In this document: piece after piece, positions 19,201 to 26,413 of the stretch | Layout of the letters: every line of letters begins with the position of its first letter | Numbering within the stretch: position 1 is the stretch's first letter | NCBI RefSeq assembly: GCF_007362775.1 | Contig: NZ_CP041692.1 | Location: 4,464,001 to 4,528,000 of the forward strand | Length of the DNA stretch: 64,000 nucleotides | From: Microlunatus elymi | GTDB lineage: Bacteria > Actinomycetota > Actinomycetes > Propionibacteriales > Propionibacteriaceae | Reading direction: 5' to 3' | Program-made: the position numbers and the translations under genes | The notes under the pieces: generated by a model | What the model saw: the letters and a program-made list of their open reading frames with translations, nothing else | What the model was told of the DNA's origin: nothing | The model's database searches: none

Positions 19201-19790
19201 GGCGGGAACAGGTCGACGATGCCGCCGCGGACGGCGAACTCGCCCCGACGCTCGACCAGATCGACGCGGACGTAGGCGGCGTCAACCAGGGCCTGCGCCA
19301 ACGCGCCGAGCTCGAAGTCCTCGCCGTTGCGCAGATGCACGGGTTTGAGGTCGGCCAGCCCCTTGACCTGCGGCTGCAGGACGCTGCGGATCGGCGCCAC
19401 GATGATCTTCAGCGGGGTGCCGTTGTCCTCGGGATGCACCAGGCGGCGCAGCACCGCGAGCCGGCGGCCGACGGTGTCGGAACGCGGGCTCAGTCGTTCG
19501 TGCGGCAGGGTCTCCCAGGCCGGGTAGTAGGCGACCTGGTTCGGGTCGAGCAACGATTGCAGCGCATCGGTGACGTCCTCTGCCTCGCGATAGGTCGAGG
19601 TCACCAGGAGGACGGGGGCGTCGGCTCCACCGCGGTCGGCCGACGCGGTCATCGCGGCGGCGAACAGCGGACGCAGCGGCGCCGGCATGGTCAGGTCGAG
19701 GGCCTTGACGGTGTGCGAGCGCGCGTCACCGAGGGCCTCGGAGATTGTGGGTTCTTGTGCAAGCTGGTCAACGAGTCCCGAGAGGGTCAC
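16170..19790 (-). CDS. mfd: Transcription-repair coupling factor Mfd
   Basis: The 1206-residue protein has all Mfd regions: UvrB-homology N-terminus (PVLLVTSTYREAEDVTDAL, YYPAWETLPHERLSPRSD), a RNA polymerase interaction region with DPIVHEQHGVGRYQ, the helicase domain with Walker A GDVGYGKTE near residue 680, DEEQ near 780, MSATPIPRT, and QLRGRVGRG in motif VI, then the C-terminal TRCF domain. It removes stalled RNA polymerase and recruits UvrA. The GTG at 19790 has TAGGGT 6 nt upstream, which fits a leaderless start. Confidence 0.98.
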   Translation of the reverse strand: MTLSGLVDQLAQEPTISEALGDARSHTVKALDLTMPAPLRPLFAAAMTASADRGGADAPVLLVTSTYREAEDVTDALQSLLDPNQVAYYPAWETLPHERLSPRSDTVGRRLAVLRRLVHPEDNGTPLKIIVAPIRSVLQPQVKGLADLKPVHLRNGEDFELGALAQALVDAAYVRVDLVERRGEFAVRGGIVDLFPPTEEHPVRIDFFGDTVEEIRYFAVADQRSSDIVIDDITASPCRELLLTDQVKQRAAALMAEHPELSEMLERIAAGHAVEGMESLSPALVDGMELLVDLLPDGTHVLVSDPELVRTRSADLVKTSEEFLGASWAAAAGGGQAPIDLGSSAYRPLADVREHALDRGLAWWSLSTFSAAPDAAAMPIRTEEGEVIDFSAAVSTRGVESRTVSAQVPETHRGDAEKSITEIGDHVHDGWQVVLVAEGKGTAQRMVQMLGEQEIPAKLIEDLDTAPQPRLVTVSVGELRTGVLVDKIKLAVYTTGDLSGQHQIDRAERKMPARRKKQIDPLELQPGDPIVHEQHGVGRYQEMVQRTVGGATREYLVVEYAPSKRGQPADRLYVPMDQLDLVTRYVGGESPTLDRMGGSDWAKRKGRARKAVREIAAELIKLYAARQASRGHAFSRDTTWQRELEDAFNYVETPDQLVCIDEVKQDMEQIVPMDRLICGDVGYGKTEIAVRAAFKAVQDGKQVAVLVPTTLLVQQHYNTFADRYAGFPVKVGALSRFSSDLDAKATVAGIAEGSVDVVVGTHRLLGGSVKFKDLGLVIIDEEQRFGVEHKEQLKKLRMDVDVLAMSATPIPRTLEMAVTGIREMSTITTPPEERHPVLTFAGPYDEAQVTAAIRRELLREGQVFYVHNRVQSIEKVARRIRELVPEARVVTAHGQMGEHRLEQVMVDFWERRADVLVATTIVEAGLDISTANTLIVERADTLGLSQLHQLRGRVGRGRERGYAYFLYPPEKPLTETAHDRLATIAAHTDLGAGMAVAMKDLEIRGAGNLLGGQQSGHIADVGFDLYVRLVGEAVADYRGEGGEPEPEVRIELPIEAHLPTDYVESERLRLEMYKTIAEVRSTADIDAVRAELTDRYGTPGPEVENLLAVAGFRLLARQAGLSEVVVQGNFIRFAPVDLPESAQLRLKRLHPGSVIKQTAGLMLVPKPRSRQIGGPQIKDLELLQWCTEVINNVLIATAAPPARDQS

Positions 19791-19796
19791 CGGATC

Positions 19797-19802
19797 ACCC
19801 TA
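19797..19802 (-). promoter_or_regulatory. -10 element of a candidate leaderless promoter (mfd)
   Basis: TAGGGT on the minus strand, 6 nt before the GTG at 19790. The AGGGTG in the same place could be read as a weak ribosome-binding site instead, so this one is less certain. Confidence 0.35.
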
Positions 19803-19904
19803 CTCGGACACGCGAACAGAATTCGTCGGCCGCAACAGCTGTGGATAACTTCGCGGGGTCGTGTGAAACTGACCGTAACGTTCTGGGCAAGGAGGTGGAA
19901 CGCC

Positions 19905-20468
19905 GTGACAGCAATGGATCTGACGTCCGACGGCCTGTTGGCGCTGGACGAATGGAACGCGCTCGATCCGATCGAGGGCAGGCGACTGGAATTGGTCGAC
20001 GGCGTCGTGATCGTGAGCCCACGCCCAAAGATCCTGCACGCCGCCGTGGCCGGACGATTGATGCAGTTGTTCGGCGCCGAGTCGTTGCTTCTGCTGCCGG
20101 AGCCCGAGGTTGTGATCGCCGGCGAGCGGCCGTCTACAGTTCGCGTACCCGATCTTGTCCTGCCACGCGAGACAGCACCGGCTGACGACGCCCGCTTCGA
20201 CGCCAGCGAGGTTCTGCTCGTGATCGAGATCGTCTCGGCGGGCTCGCGGCGCACCGACTACATCGCCAAGCGGTATGACTACGCGCACGCAGGGATCCCG
20301 TACTACTGGATCGTCGATCCGGACGATCGGGACGTGCTGTGCCTGGAGTTGGCCGACGGGACCTACCGCGAACTTCCGGTGACGGTTGACGACACGGTCG
20401 TGCTCCCCCGGCCGGTACCGATCACCGTCGACTGGGATCAGCTACTCGGCCGGGGTGGGCCGTCGTGA
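19905..20468 (+). CDS. Uma2-family (PD-(D/E)XK) putative nuclease
   Basis: The 187-residue protein matches Uma2 (DUF820): EGRRLELVDGVVIVSPRPK, VRVPDLVLPRE (metal-binding Asp), LLVIEIVSAGSRRTDYIAKR (Glu and Lys of the PD-ExK site) and YAHAGIPYYWIVDP. Uma2 proteins have a restriction-endonuclease-like fold; their biological role is mostly unknown. Translation probably starts at the GTG at 19905, which has GGAGG 9 nt upstream; the ATG at 19914 is an alternative. It diverges from mfd and is convergent with the SH3 gene (4 nt apart). Confidence 0.88.
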   Translation: MTAMDLTSDGLLALDEWNALDPIEGRRLELVDGVVIVSPRPKILHAAVAGRLMQLFGAESLLLLPEPEVVIAGERPSTVRVPDLVLPRETAPADDARFDASEVLLVIEIVSAGSRRTDYIAKRYDYAHAGIPYYWIVDPDDRDVLCLELADGTYRELPVTVDDTVVLPRPVPITVDWDQLLGRGGPS

Positions 20469-20472
20469 GGAT

Positions 20473-21039
20473 TCAGTTGCAATAGTTCGGGGCGCGGCCG
20501 ACGTTGTCGATGTAGCGGGCCGACACCCAGTTGTGGTCCTTGGTCCAGTACCACAGCGAGTTGCCGTTGACGTTCTGCGACGGCAGTTTGCAGATCAGGT
20601 CCACGCCCGCCCCCTTGCCGAGAGTACGAACCCTACCGTCGGCAGTGGTCGGCCCCCTGCGCACGCTGACCGCAGTGGCGGCCTTGCCGACGAAGCGTTC
20701 GGCGGTGCCGCACCAACCCGGCGCCGGGCCGATGTTCTGCACGTACCGGGCGGCGATCCATTCGTGACCGCCGTGGCTGTCGCCCGGCAACAGATACCAC
20801 CGGTTGTTGCCGTCGACCGACGTCCCGGTCACCTTGCACTCCAGCGGGAAGACCTCGCCGCGTTTGACCGAGTCGACGGCCTTGGCGTGCGTGCTGGGTG
20901 CGTACCGGACGGTCAGCCCGGTCTTGGCGATGATCTTGCCCTCGGACTCTTGTGCCTGCGCGGATGTCGCACCGAGTGCCACCACGCCGGCTGCTGCTGT
21001 CAGTGTGGCGGTTGCCACCCCGACGACCTTCTTGATCAT
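20473..21039 (-). CDS. Secreted protein with two SH3-like repeats
   Basis: The 188-residue protein has a Sec signal peptide (cleavage near ATSAQAQ, residue ~29) and two bacterial SH3-like repeats. The first runs from GLTVRYAPSTHAKAVDSVKRG to WIAARYVQNIGPAPGWC, the second from AVSVRRGPTTADGRVRTL to WVSARYIDNVGRAPNYC. The matching ends, each with Cys, suggest an internal duplication and possible disulfides. SH3b domains commonly bind cell wall, so a wall-associated role is likely. AAGGGAG is 6 nt before the ATG. Confidence 0.85.
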   Translation of the reverse strand: MIKKVVGVATATLTAAAGVVALGATSAQAQESEGKIIAKTGLTVRYAPSTHAKAVDSVKRGEVFPLECKVTGTSVDGNNRWYLLPGDSHGGHEWIAARYVQNIGPAPGWCGTAERFVGKAATAVSVRRGPTTADGRVRTLGKGAGVDLICKLPSQNVNGNSLWYWTKDHNWVSARYIDNVGRAPNYCN

Positions 21040-21144
21040 GTGAATCTCCCTTGATTCCGGGTTTCCCCGTCTCCCCCGATCACCTCTCGAGTGATCGATT
21101 ACCTCGAGTGATGCAGCCCCAGGAACGCCCGCGTGGAGCTCACA

Positions 21145-21197
21145 CCTTGCGCTTGTACCCCAACTGGGGTCGTGTCCAGGACACTAAGCCTGCAAGG
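21145..21197. other. Nested dyad, possible structured RNA or cruciform element
   Basis: Outer arms CCTTGC (21145-21150) and GCAAGG (21192-21197) enclose GCTT/AAGC (21151-54, 21086+100 to 21189), and inside lie two perfect hairpins: ACCCCA/TGGGGT (21157-21170) and GTGTCC/GGACAC (21172-21184). This folds as a three-way junction on either strand. It sits in the 573-nt gap between the SH3 gene and pth, 106 nt upstream of the SH3 start codon. No open frame there looks like a gene. Confidence 0.55.
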
Positions 21198-21257
21198 GAT
21201 CAACACGACGGCGCCCCGGTCACAGACCCGACACAAACCGGCCACAGTTGGGGCCCA

Positions 21258-21601
21258 CGGCAGCGGAACCCCCGCGGACGACATCAAACCGCCACGTTGC
21301 ACACCCGTCGAGCGCCCCAGCGCGAGACCGTTGTCGAAGCGAAGCGGAGACAACGCGGCAACACGATCGCGGACGTAATCGGGGTAAGGTTCGGCGGCAG
21401 CGGAGCGGACGTCGCAGCGATCCGGCTGCCACGTTGCACGCCCGTCGAGCGCCCCAGCGCGAGACCGTTGTCGCAGCGAAGCGAAGACAGCGCAGCAACA
21501 AGATCGTGGACTGAAGCGGGGTAAGGGGTTCGGGGATTGTTCCCGAAACGCGACCCACAGCACCCAGACCGCGGCAGCGGCACCCAGGCGGACGTCATCA
21601 A
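21258..21601. repeat. 137-bp tandem repeat, two full copies and a partial third
   Basis: Copy 1 spans 21258-21394 and copy 2 21395-21531, in exact tandem without internal length change. The block from GCCACGTTGC through GGGGTAAGG (21291-21389 and 21428-21526) is nearly identical. The leading CGGCAGCGG recurs at 21572 in a partial third copy. Each unit contains GCGCCCCAGCGC and a GTTGTC/GACAAC stem (GTTGTC/GACAGC in copy 2, still pairable through G-U). It fills most of the space between pth and the SH3 gene; no recognised element matches. Confidence 0.75.
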
Positions 21602-21612
21602 AAGATGCGTCA

Positions 21613-22191
21613 TCAAGAGTTATAGGAACTCTGGGTGCGTTCCAGGCCGGAGCCGATCAGCGACTCGACGGCATCGGCGGCACGGCCGATCTCGATCTGC
21701 ACCTCGTCGGCTTCCCGGGGCGGGAAGTTGCTCAGCAGGAAGTCCGCCGGATCCTGCCGGCCGGGGGGCCGGCCGACGCCGACGCGGACTCGGAAGTAAT
21801 CGCCGGTGGACAGCGACTTGCGGATGGACTTCAGGCCGTTGTGTCCGTTGTCGCCGCCGCCGTGTTTGACCCGGAGTTGGCCGAGATCAAGATCAAGTTC
21901 GTCGTGGACGACGATCAGCCGATCGGGTTTGATCTTGAAATAGTTGGTGGCCTTGGCCACCGCGGCGCCGGACTCGTTCATGAACGTACGAGGTTTCAGC
22001 AGCACGATACGGGTGCTGTCCGGGCCGATCGGACCGAGTCGCCCCTCAGCGATCTCGGCCCGCATCCGGGCCGGGGCGGCAAACCGAGCCCCGGTCCGGT
22101 GCGCAAGCTCGTCGATCACCCGGAAGCCGATGTTGTGACGGTTGTCCACATAGCCGGGGCCCGGGTTACCGAGCCCGACGATCAGCCACAT
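21613..22191 (-). CDS. pth: Peptidyl-tRNA hydrolase
   Basis: The 192-residue protein starts WLIVGLGNPGPGYVDNRHNIGF, with the active-site His in RHNIGF, and contains LLKPRTFMNESGAAV and VVHDELDLDLGQLRVK plus GGGDNGHNGLKSI. It frees tRNA from peptidyl-tRNA that drops off ribosomes. It follows rplY by 44 nt on the same strand, the usual prs-rplY-pth order. Confidence 0.97.
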   Translation of the reverse strand: MWLIVGLGNPGPGYVDNRHNIGFRVIDELAHRTGARFAAPARMRAEIAEGRLGPIGPDSTRIVLLKPRTFMNESGAAVAKATNYFKIKPDRLIVVHDELDLDLGQLRVKHGGGDNGHNGLKSIRKSLSTGDYFRVRVGVGRPPGRQDPADFLLSNFPPREADEVQIEIGRAADAVESLIGSGLERTQSSYNS

Positions 22192-22235
22192 CCGCTACGA
22201 CTTCCGGGCGTCCGAACGATGATCTTGCTCGACGA

Positions 22236-22862
22236 TCAGGACTCGGCCGTCTCCGACTCGGCGGGCTCCGCAGCAGCTTCCTCACCGGACTCGGCGGCGG
22301 CCTCGGCGGCCTCTTCCTCGACCGCGGCGCGGGTGTCGCTGACGCTGACGATCAGCGTCTGGGGATCGATCGCCAGGGTGACACCGGCCGGCAACTGCAG
22401 GTCGGCGGCGTGGATCTGGGCGCCGGCTTCCAGGCCTTCCAGGGACACGGTGATGCCCTCGGGGATGTGGGTGGCCTCGGCCTCGACCGAGACGTCGTTG
22501 CGGTCCCACATCGCCACCGCGTTCGGAGCGGTCTCGCCCTCGGCGTGCAGCGGGATGTCGACGGTGACCTTCTCGCCGCGACGGACGATGACCAGGTCGA
22601 CGTGCTCGATGAATCCCTTCAGCGGGTCACGCTGGACCTGCTTGGGCAGCGCCAACTGGGACTTGCCGTCGACCTCGATCGACAGCAGCGCGTTCTCCTG
22701 GCGCAGAGCCAGCAGGGTCTCGTGACCGGGCAGGGCGATGTGTACGGGATCGGTGCCGTGCCCGTACAGGACGGCGGGGATCTTGGCGGCGCGACGGATC
22801 CGGCGGGCAGCACCCTTACCGAACTCGGTGCGCAATTCGGCGGTGAGCTTGACCTCGGCCAC
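22236..22862 (-). CDS. rplY: 50S ribosomal protein L25/general stress protein Ctc
   Basis: The 208-residue protein is the long (TL5/CTC) form: an N-terminal L25 domain (KLTAELRTEFGKGAARRIRR, KIPAVLYGHG) binding 5S rRNA and a C-terminal beta domain (VDIPLHAEGETAPN, HIPEGITVSLEGLEAG) with an acidic Ala/Glu tail. The GTG at 22862 has GAGGAG about 7 nt upstream and gives the family's AEVKL start; the longer upstream frame was rejected. Confidence 0.96.
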   Translation of the reverse strand: MAEVKLTAELRTEFGKGAARRIRRAAKIPAVLYGHGTDPVHIALPGHETLLALRQENALLSIEVDGKSQLALPKQVQRDPLKGFIEHVDLVIVRRGEKVTVDIPLHAEGETAPNAVAMWDRNDVSVEAEATHIPEGITVSLEGLEAGAQIHAADLQLPAGVTLAIDPQTLIVSVSDTRAAVEEEAAEAAAESGEEAAAEPAESETAES

Positions 22863-23023
22863 GAACGAACTCCTCGAACTCAAAAGCGTGTGATCAACGG
22901 TTACGTGCCCGGAAAGAGAGAGGTCCGCGAGCCCGAAACAACCGGGCGTCGGCAATCGACGACGCGGAGGAACCACGCCCAGTCGATCACGGCCGAACCG
23001 GCCCTCGCCGAGGCAACTGCGTC

Positions 23024-23053
23024 AGCGTACCGAATCGCCTAGTCGGACGCCAA
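23024..23053 (-). promoter_or_regulatory. Candidate sigma-70-type promoter for rplY-pth
   Basis: On the minus strand TTGGCG (23048-23053) and TACGCT (23024-23029) are 18 bp apart, just after the prs stop. The implied leader before rplY is about 155 nt and contains small hairpins such as CCTCG/CGAGG. Moderate matches only. Confidence 0.35.
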
Positions 23054-23062
23054 CTCGCCCGA

Positions 23063-24040
23063 TCAGCTGGCGCCGTTGAAGAGCGAGGTGACCGAGCCGT
23101 CCTCGAAGACCTCCTGGATCGCGCGGGCGATCAGCGGCGCGATCGACAGCACGGTGAGTTTGCCGAACTGCCGCTCCGGCGGGATCGCCAGCGTGTTGGT
23201 CACGATCACTTCCTCGAACAGCGAGTCGTTCAGCCGTTCGGTCGCGGGCCCGGAGAGGACGGGGTGGGTGGCCGCGGCGATCACCGACTTGGCGCCGCGG
23301 GCGACCAGCGCCTCGGCGGCCTGGCAGATCGTGCCGGCGGTGTCGATCATGTCGTCGACCAGCAGGCAGACCCGGCCCTGGACGTCGCCGACCACCTCGT
23401 GCACGGCCACGGTGTTGGCCACGTTCGGGTCGCGTCGTTTGTGGATGATCGCCAACGGGCAGCCGAGTTGATCACTCCACATGTCGGCCAGCCGGACCCG
23501 GCCGGCGTCGGGCGAGACGATCGTCATCTCGCTGGTGTCGTACTGCGCCTTGACGTGTTTGGCCAGCACCGGCAGAGCCCACAAATGATCAACCGGGCCG
23601 TCGAAGAAGCCCTGGATCTGCGCCGCGTGCAGATCCACCGACATCAGCCGGTCGGCGCCGGCGGTCTTGTAGAGATCGGCGATCAGCCGCGCGGAGATCG
23701 GCTCCCGGCCGGCGTGCTTCTTGTCCTGCCGGGCGTACGGATAGAACGGCGCGACCACGGTGATCCGCTTGGCCGATGCGCGTTTCAGCGCGTCGACCAT
23801 GATCAACTGCTCCATCACCCACTCGTTCACCGGCGCGGAGTGGGACTGGATGACGAAGGCGTCGGAGCCGCGGACGGACTCCTCGAAGCGGACGTAGATC
23901 TCGGAATTGGCGTAGGCCAGGGCTCGGGTCGGGACCAGCTCGACCTTCATCAGGTCTGCGATCTCGTGGGCGAGTTCGGGATAGGCCCGCCCGGTGAACA
24001 ACATGAGATGCTTGTTGTTCGGCTTGAGCACTCCGGTCAT
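23063..24040 (-). CDS. prs: Ribose-phosphate pyrophosphokinase
   Basis: The 325-residue protein has the PRPP synthetase landmarks: NSEIYVRFEESVRGSDAFVI, PYARQDKKHAGREPISARL, the ribose-phosphate loop LLVDDMIDTAGTI, and VDLHAAQIQGFFDGPVDHL. It makes PRPP for nucleotide, His and Trp synthesis. The ATG at 24040 overlaps the glmU stop (ATGA), so the two genes are coupled as in other actinobacteria. Confidence 0.97.
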   Translation of the reverse strand: MTGVLKPNNKHLMLFTGRAYPELAHEIADLMKVELVPTRALAYANSEIYVRFEESVRGSDAFVIQSHSAPVNEWVMEQLIMVDALKRASAKRITVVAPFYPYARQDKKHAGREPISARLIADLYKTAGADRLMSVDLHAAQIQGFFDGPVDHLWALPVLAKHVKAQYDTSEMTIVSPDAGRVRLADMWSDQLGCPLAIIHKRRDPNVANTVAVHEVVGDVQGRVCLLVDDMIDTAGTICQAAEALVARGAKSVIAAATHPVLSGPATERLNDSLFEEVIVTNTLAIPPERQFGKLTVLSIAPLIARAIQEVFEDGSVTSLFNGAS

Positions 24041-25524
24041 CGCTGGTCTCCCTGTGCCGATGTTGCTTGTGGTGATGAGGCCTTGTCGGTGTTGGTGCCG
24101 GCCCGATTGCGGCCGACCCATCCGGACGAATTGTGCTGCCGTCCGCGGGCAATTCCCAACTCGCCCGAGCCGACGTTCTCAGTGATCGCCGAGCCGGCCG
24201 CGACGTAGGCGCCGTCGGCGATGTCGACCGGAGCCACCAGCACGGTGTCGCTGCCGACGAAACTGAACCGGCCGACGGTCGACTTGTGCTTGTTCACCCC
24301 GTCGTAATTGGCGAAGATCGTGCCGGCACCGATGTTCGCACCCTCGCCGATCTCGGCATCGCCGACGTAGCTGAGGTGCGGCACCTTGGCGCCGGGTCCG
24401 ACGTGGGCGTTCTTCAGCTCCACGAAGGTACCGACGTGCGCTCGGCTGTCCAGTACGGTGCCCGGCCGCAGGTAGGCGAACGGGCCGACTGTGACGCCGT
24501 CCCCGACCACCGCCAGCGAGCCGTGGGTACGGCAGACGGTCGCGTCCTCACCGACCTCGACGTCGCGCAGCGTGGTGTCCGGACCGATCACCGAACCGGA
24601 GCCGACCACCGTGGTCCCCTCCAGGCTGGTGCCCGGCAGCAGGGTGACGTCGGGAGCAAGATCGACATCGGCCTGGATCCAGGTGGTCTGCGGGTCGACG
24701 ATGGTCACCCCGGCGAGCATCCACCGTTCGCAGATCCGCCGATTGAGTTCGCGGCCGAGCGCGGCCAGCTGAACCCGGGTGTTGACGCCCTCGACCTCCC
24801 ACAGGTCGTCGGTGACGTAGGCGCCGACCCGGTGCCCGAGCCCGCGGGCGATGTCGGGCAGGTCGGTCAGGTAGTACTCGCCCTGCGCGTTGTCGGTGCT
24901 CAGCCGGGATAGACCGTCGGTGAGCACCTGCGCGTCGAAGACGAAGACGCCGGAGTTGATCTCGTCGATGGCCCGTTCGGCCTCGCCGGCGTCCTTGTGT
25001 TCGACGATCCGCTCGACACCTCCGTCTGCGGCTCGGACGATCCGGCCGTACCCGGTTGGATCGGGCACCCGGGCGGTCAGCACGGTGATCTGATTGCCCT
25101 CGGCGCGATGCTGCGCGGTGAACCGCTGCAGCGTCTCGCCGGTCAGCAGCGGCACGTCGCCGTAGGTGACCACCACCTCGCCCTGCAGCTCGCCGAGCTC
25201 GGCGACCGCACACCGTACGGCGTGACCGGTGCCGTAGGCATCATCGGTCTGGTGGACGACGCGTACGTTCGGCGCCAGCTGCTGCAGGGCCGGTTCGACC
25301 TGATCGGCCATCACCCCGACGACCACGGCGAGCTGCTGGGCGTGCAGAGCTTCGGCGGCGTTGATCGCGTGCGCGATCAGCGGACGGCCGGCGATCTCGT
25401 GCAGCAGCTTGGACCGTTTCGATTTCATCCGGGTGCCACCCCCGGCAGCCAGCACGATCACCGCGGCGACCGGTACGGCTTCGGGGGTTGCACCGGGTTC
25501 GCTGGCGGTGGTCGATGTGCTCAC
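24037..25524 (-). CDS. glmU: Bifunctional N-acetylglucosamine-1-phosphate uridyltransferase/glucosamine-1-phosphate acetyltransferase
   Basis: The 495-residue protein has an N-terminal nucleotidyltransferase domain (VIVLAAGGGTRMKSKRSKLL, YGTGHAV, VTYGDVPLL) and a C-terminal left-handed beta-helix acetyltransferase (IGPDTTLRDVEVGEDATV, VGDAEIGEGANIGAGTIFAN, DGVNKHKSTVG). It makes UDP-GlcNAc for peptidoglycan. The GTG at 25524 has AGGAG 5 nt upstream. It is the first gene of glmU-prs. Confidence 0.97.
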   Translation of the reverse strand: MSTSTTASEPGATPEAVPVAAVIVLAAGGGTRMKSKRSKLLHEIAGRPLIAHAINAAEALHAQQLAVVVGVMADQVEPALQQLAPNVRVVHQTDDAYGTGHAVRCAVAELGELQGEVVVTYGDVPLLTGETLQRFTAQHRAEGNQITVLTARVPDPTGYGRIVRAADGGVERIVEHKDAGEAERAIDEINSGVFVFDAQVLTDGLSRLSTDNAQGEYYLTDLPDIARGLGHRVGAYVTDDLWEVEGVNTRVQLAALGRELNRRICERWMLAGVTIVDPQTTWIQADVDLAPDVTLLPGTSLEGTTVVGSGSVIGPDTTLRDVEVGEDATVCRTHGSLAVVGDGVTVGPFAYLRPGTVLDSRAHVGTFVELKNAHVGPGAKVPHLSYVGDAEIGEGANIGAGTIFANYDGVNKHKSTVGRFSFVGSDTVLVAPVDIADGAYVAAGSAITENVGSGELGIARGRQHNSSGWVGRNRAGTNTDKASSPQATSAQGDQR

Positions 25525-25624
25525 GCAGACTCCTGTGATCGACGACAAGCTCACGCAGCAGCAGCTCCGCGGCCAGACGCCGCCCGGATGCGGACGCTGG
25601 CGTTGCTCCCCTGACGCCGAAACA

Positions 25625-26413
25625 CTAGCCGGGTCGATCGACCGGCACCAAGCGGACGCCGGGTGTGGGGCGCACCCGGCTCTCCCGCCACACCGCGGCG
25701 GAGATCGCCGTCGGGTTCTGCCGAGCCGTGTGAGCGATGGCCGTGGCCGCGCCCTGGGAGTTGACGTCGAGTTTGGTCAGAATGCTGCGGATGTGGGCTC
25801 GTACGGTCCGGATCGAGGTGTAGCTCTGCTGCGCGATCTGGGCAGCCGAGGTGCCGGCGGCCAGCTGATCCAGCACCTCACGCTCCTTGGCCGTCAGCCG
25901 GGCCAGCCGTCGATCGACCGCTGCCGCCGCCTGTTGGGCAGCCTGGTGACGCTCGAGCATCGTACGGCGTTCGGCCTCCGACATGCCGCCGCCTTGAGCC
26001 AGCGCGACGGTCGCCGCGACCAACTCGGTCAGGTCGGCTCCCTTCACGACCCAGTCCGCGGCACCGGCGACGACGGCCGCGGCGACTCGGTCGAGCTCGG
26101 AGGTCCCGGTCAGCACGAGCACCAGCCAGCCCTGAGCGCGCAGCGGCGCCACCAGGTCCACCCCGTCGAGAGCCCGGCCGTCCGGACCGGTGCCCAGATC
26201 CAGGTCGAGCAGCACCACGCCCATCGGAGCTGACCATCCAGGACCGGCCGGGCCCGGCCAGGCGGGGATGAGGTCCTCGGCCGCCGCCTTGACGGTCTCC
26301 AGATCGCTGACCGGCAGCCGGTGGGCGTCGAAGCCGTGCCCGGACAGCGCGTACGTCAGGCTCGCGGCCACCAGATCGTGGTCGTCGACGACCAGCACCG
26401 TCCCGAGCGTCAC
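25625..26413 (-). CDS. LuxR/NarL-type response regulator
   Basis: The 262-residue protein has a receiver domain with acidic pocket VLVVDDHD, probable phospho-acceptor Asp70 (LLDLDLG), VLTGTS and the conserved Lys in WVVKGADL. It ends in a LuxR-type HTH (LTAKEREVLDQLAAGTSAAQ to TVRAHIRSILTKLDVNSQGA). The receiver is longer than usual owing to a Pro/Gly-rich insertion near residues 50-64. The GTG start overlaps the kinase stop (GTGA), so it is coupled to the kinase. Targets are unknown; the TasA/SipW locus is the next neighbour on the far side of the kinase. Confidence 0.92.
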   Translation of the reverse strand: MTLGTVLVVDDHDLVAASLTYALSGHGFDAHRLPVSDLETVKAAAEDLIPAWPGPAGPGWSAPMGVVLLDLDLGTGPDGRALDGVDLVAPLRAQGWLVLVLTGTSELDRVAAAVVAGAADWVVKGADLTELVAATVALAQGGGMSEAERRTMLERHQAAQQAAAAVDRRLARLTAKEREVLDQLAAGTSAAQIAQQSYTSIRTVRAHIRSILTKLDVNSQGAATAIAHTARQNPTAISAAVWRESRVRPTPGVRLVPVDRPG

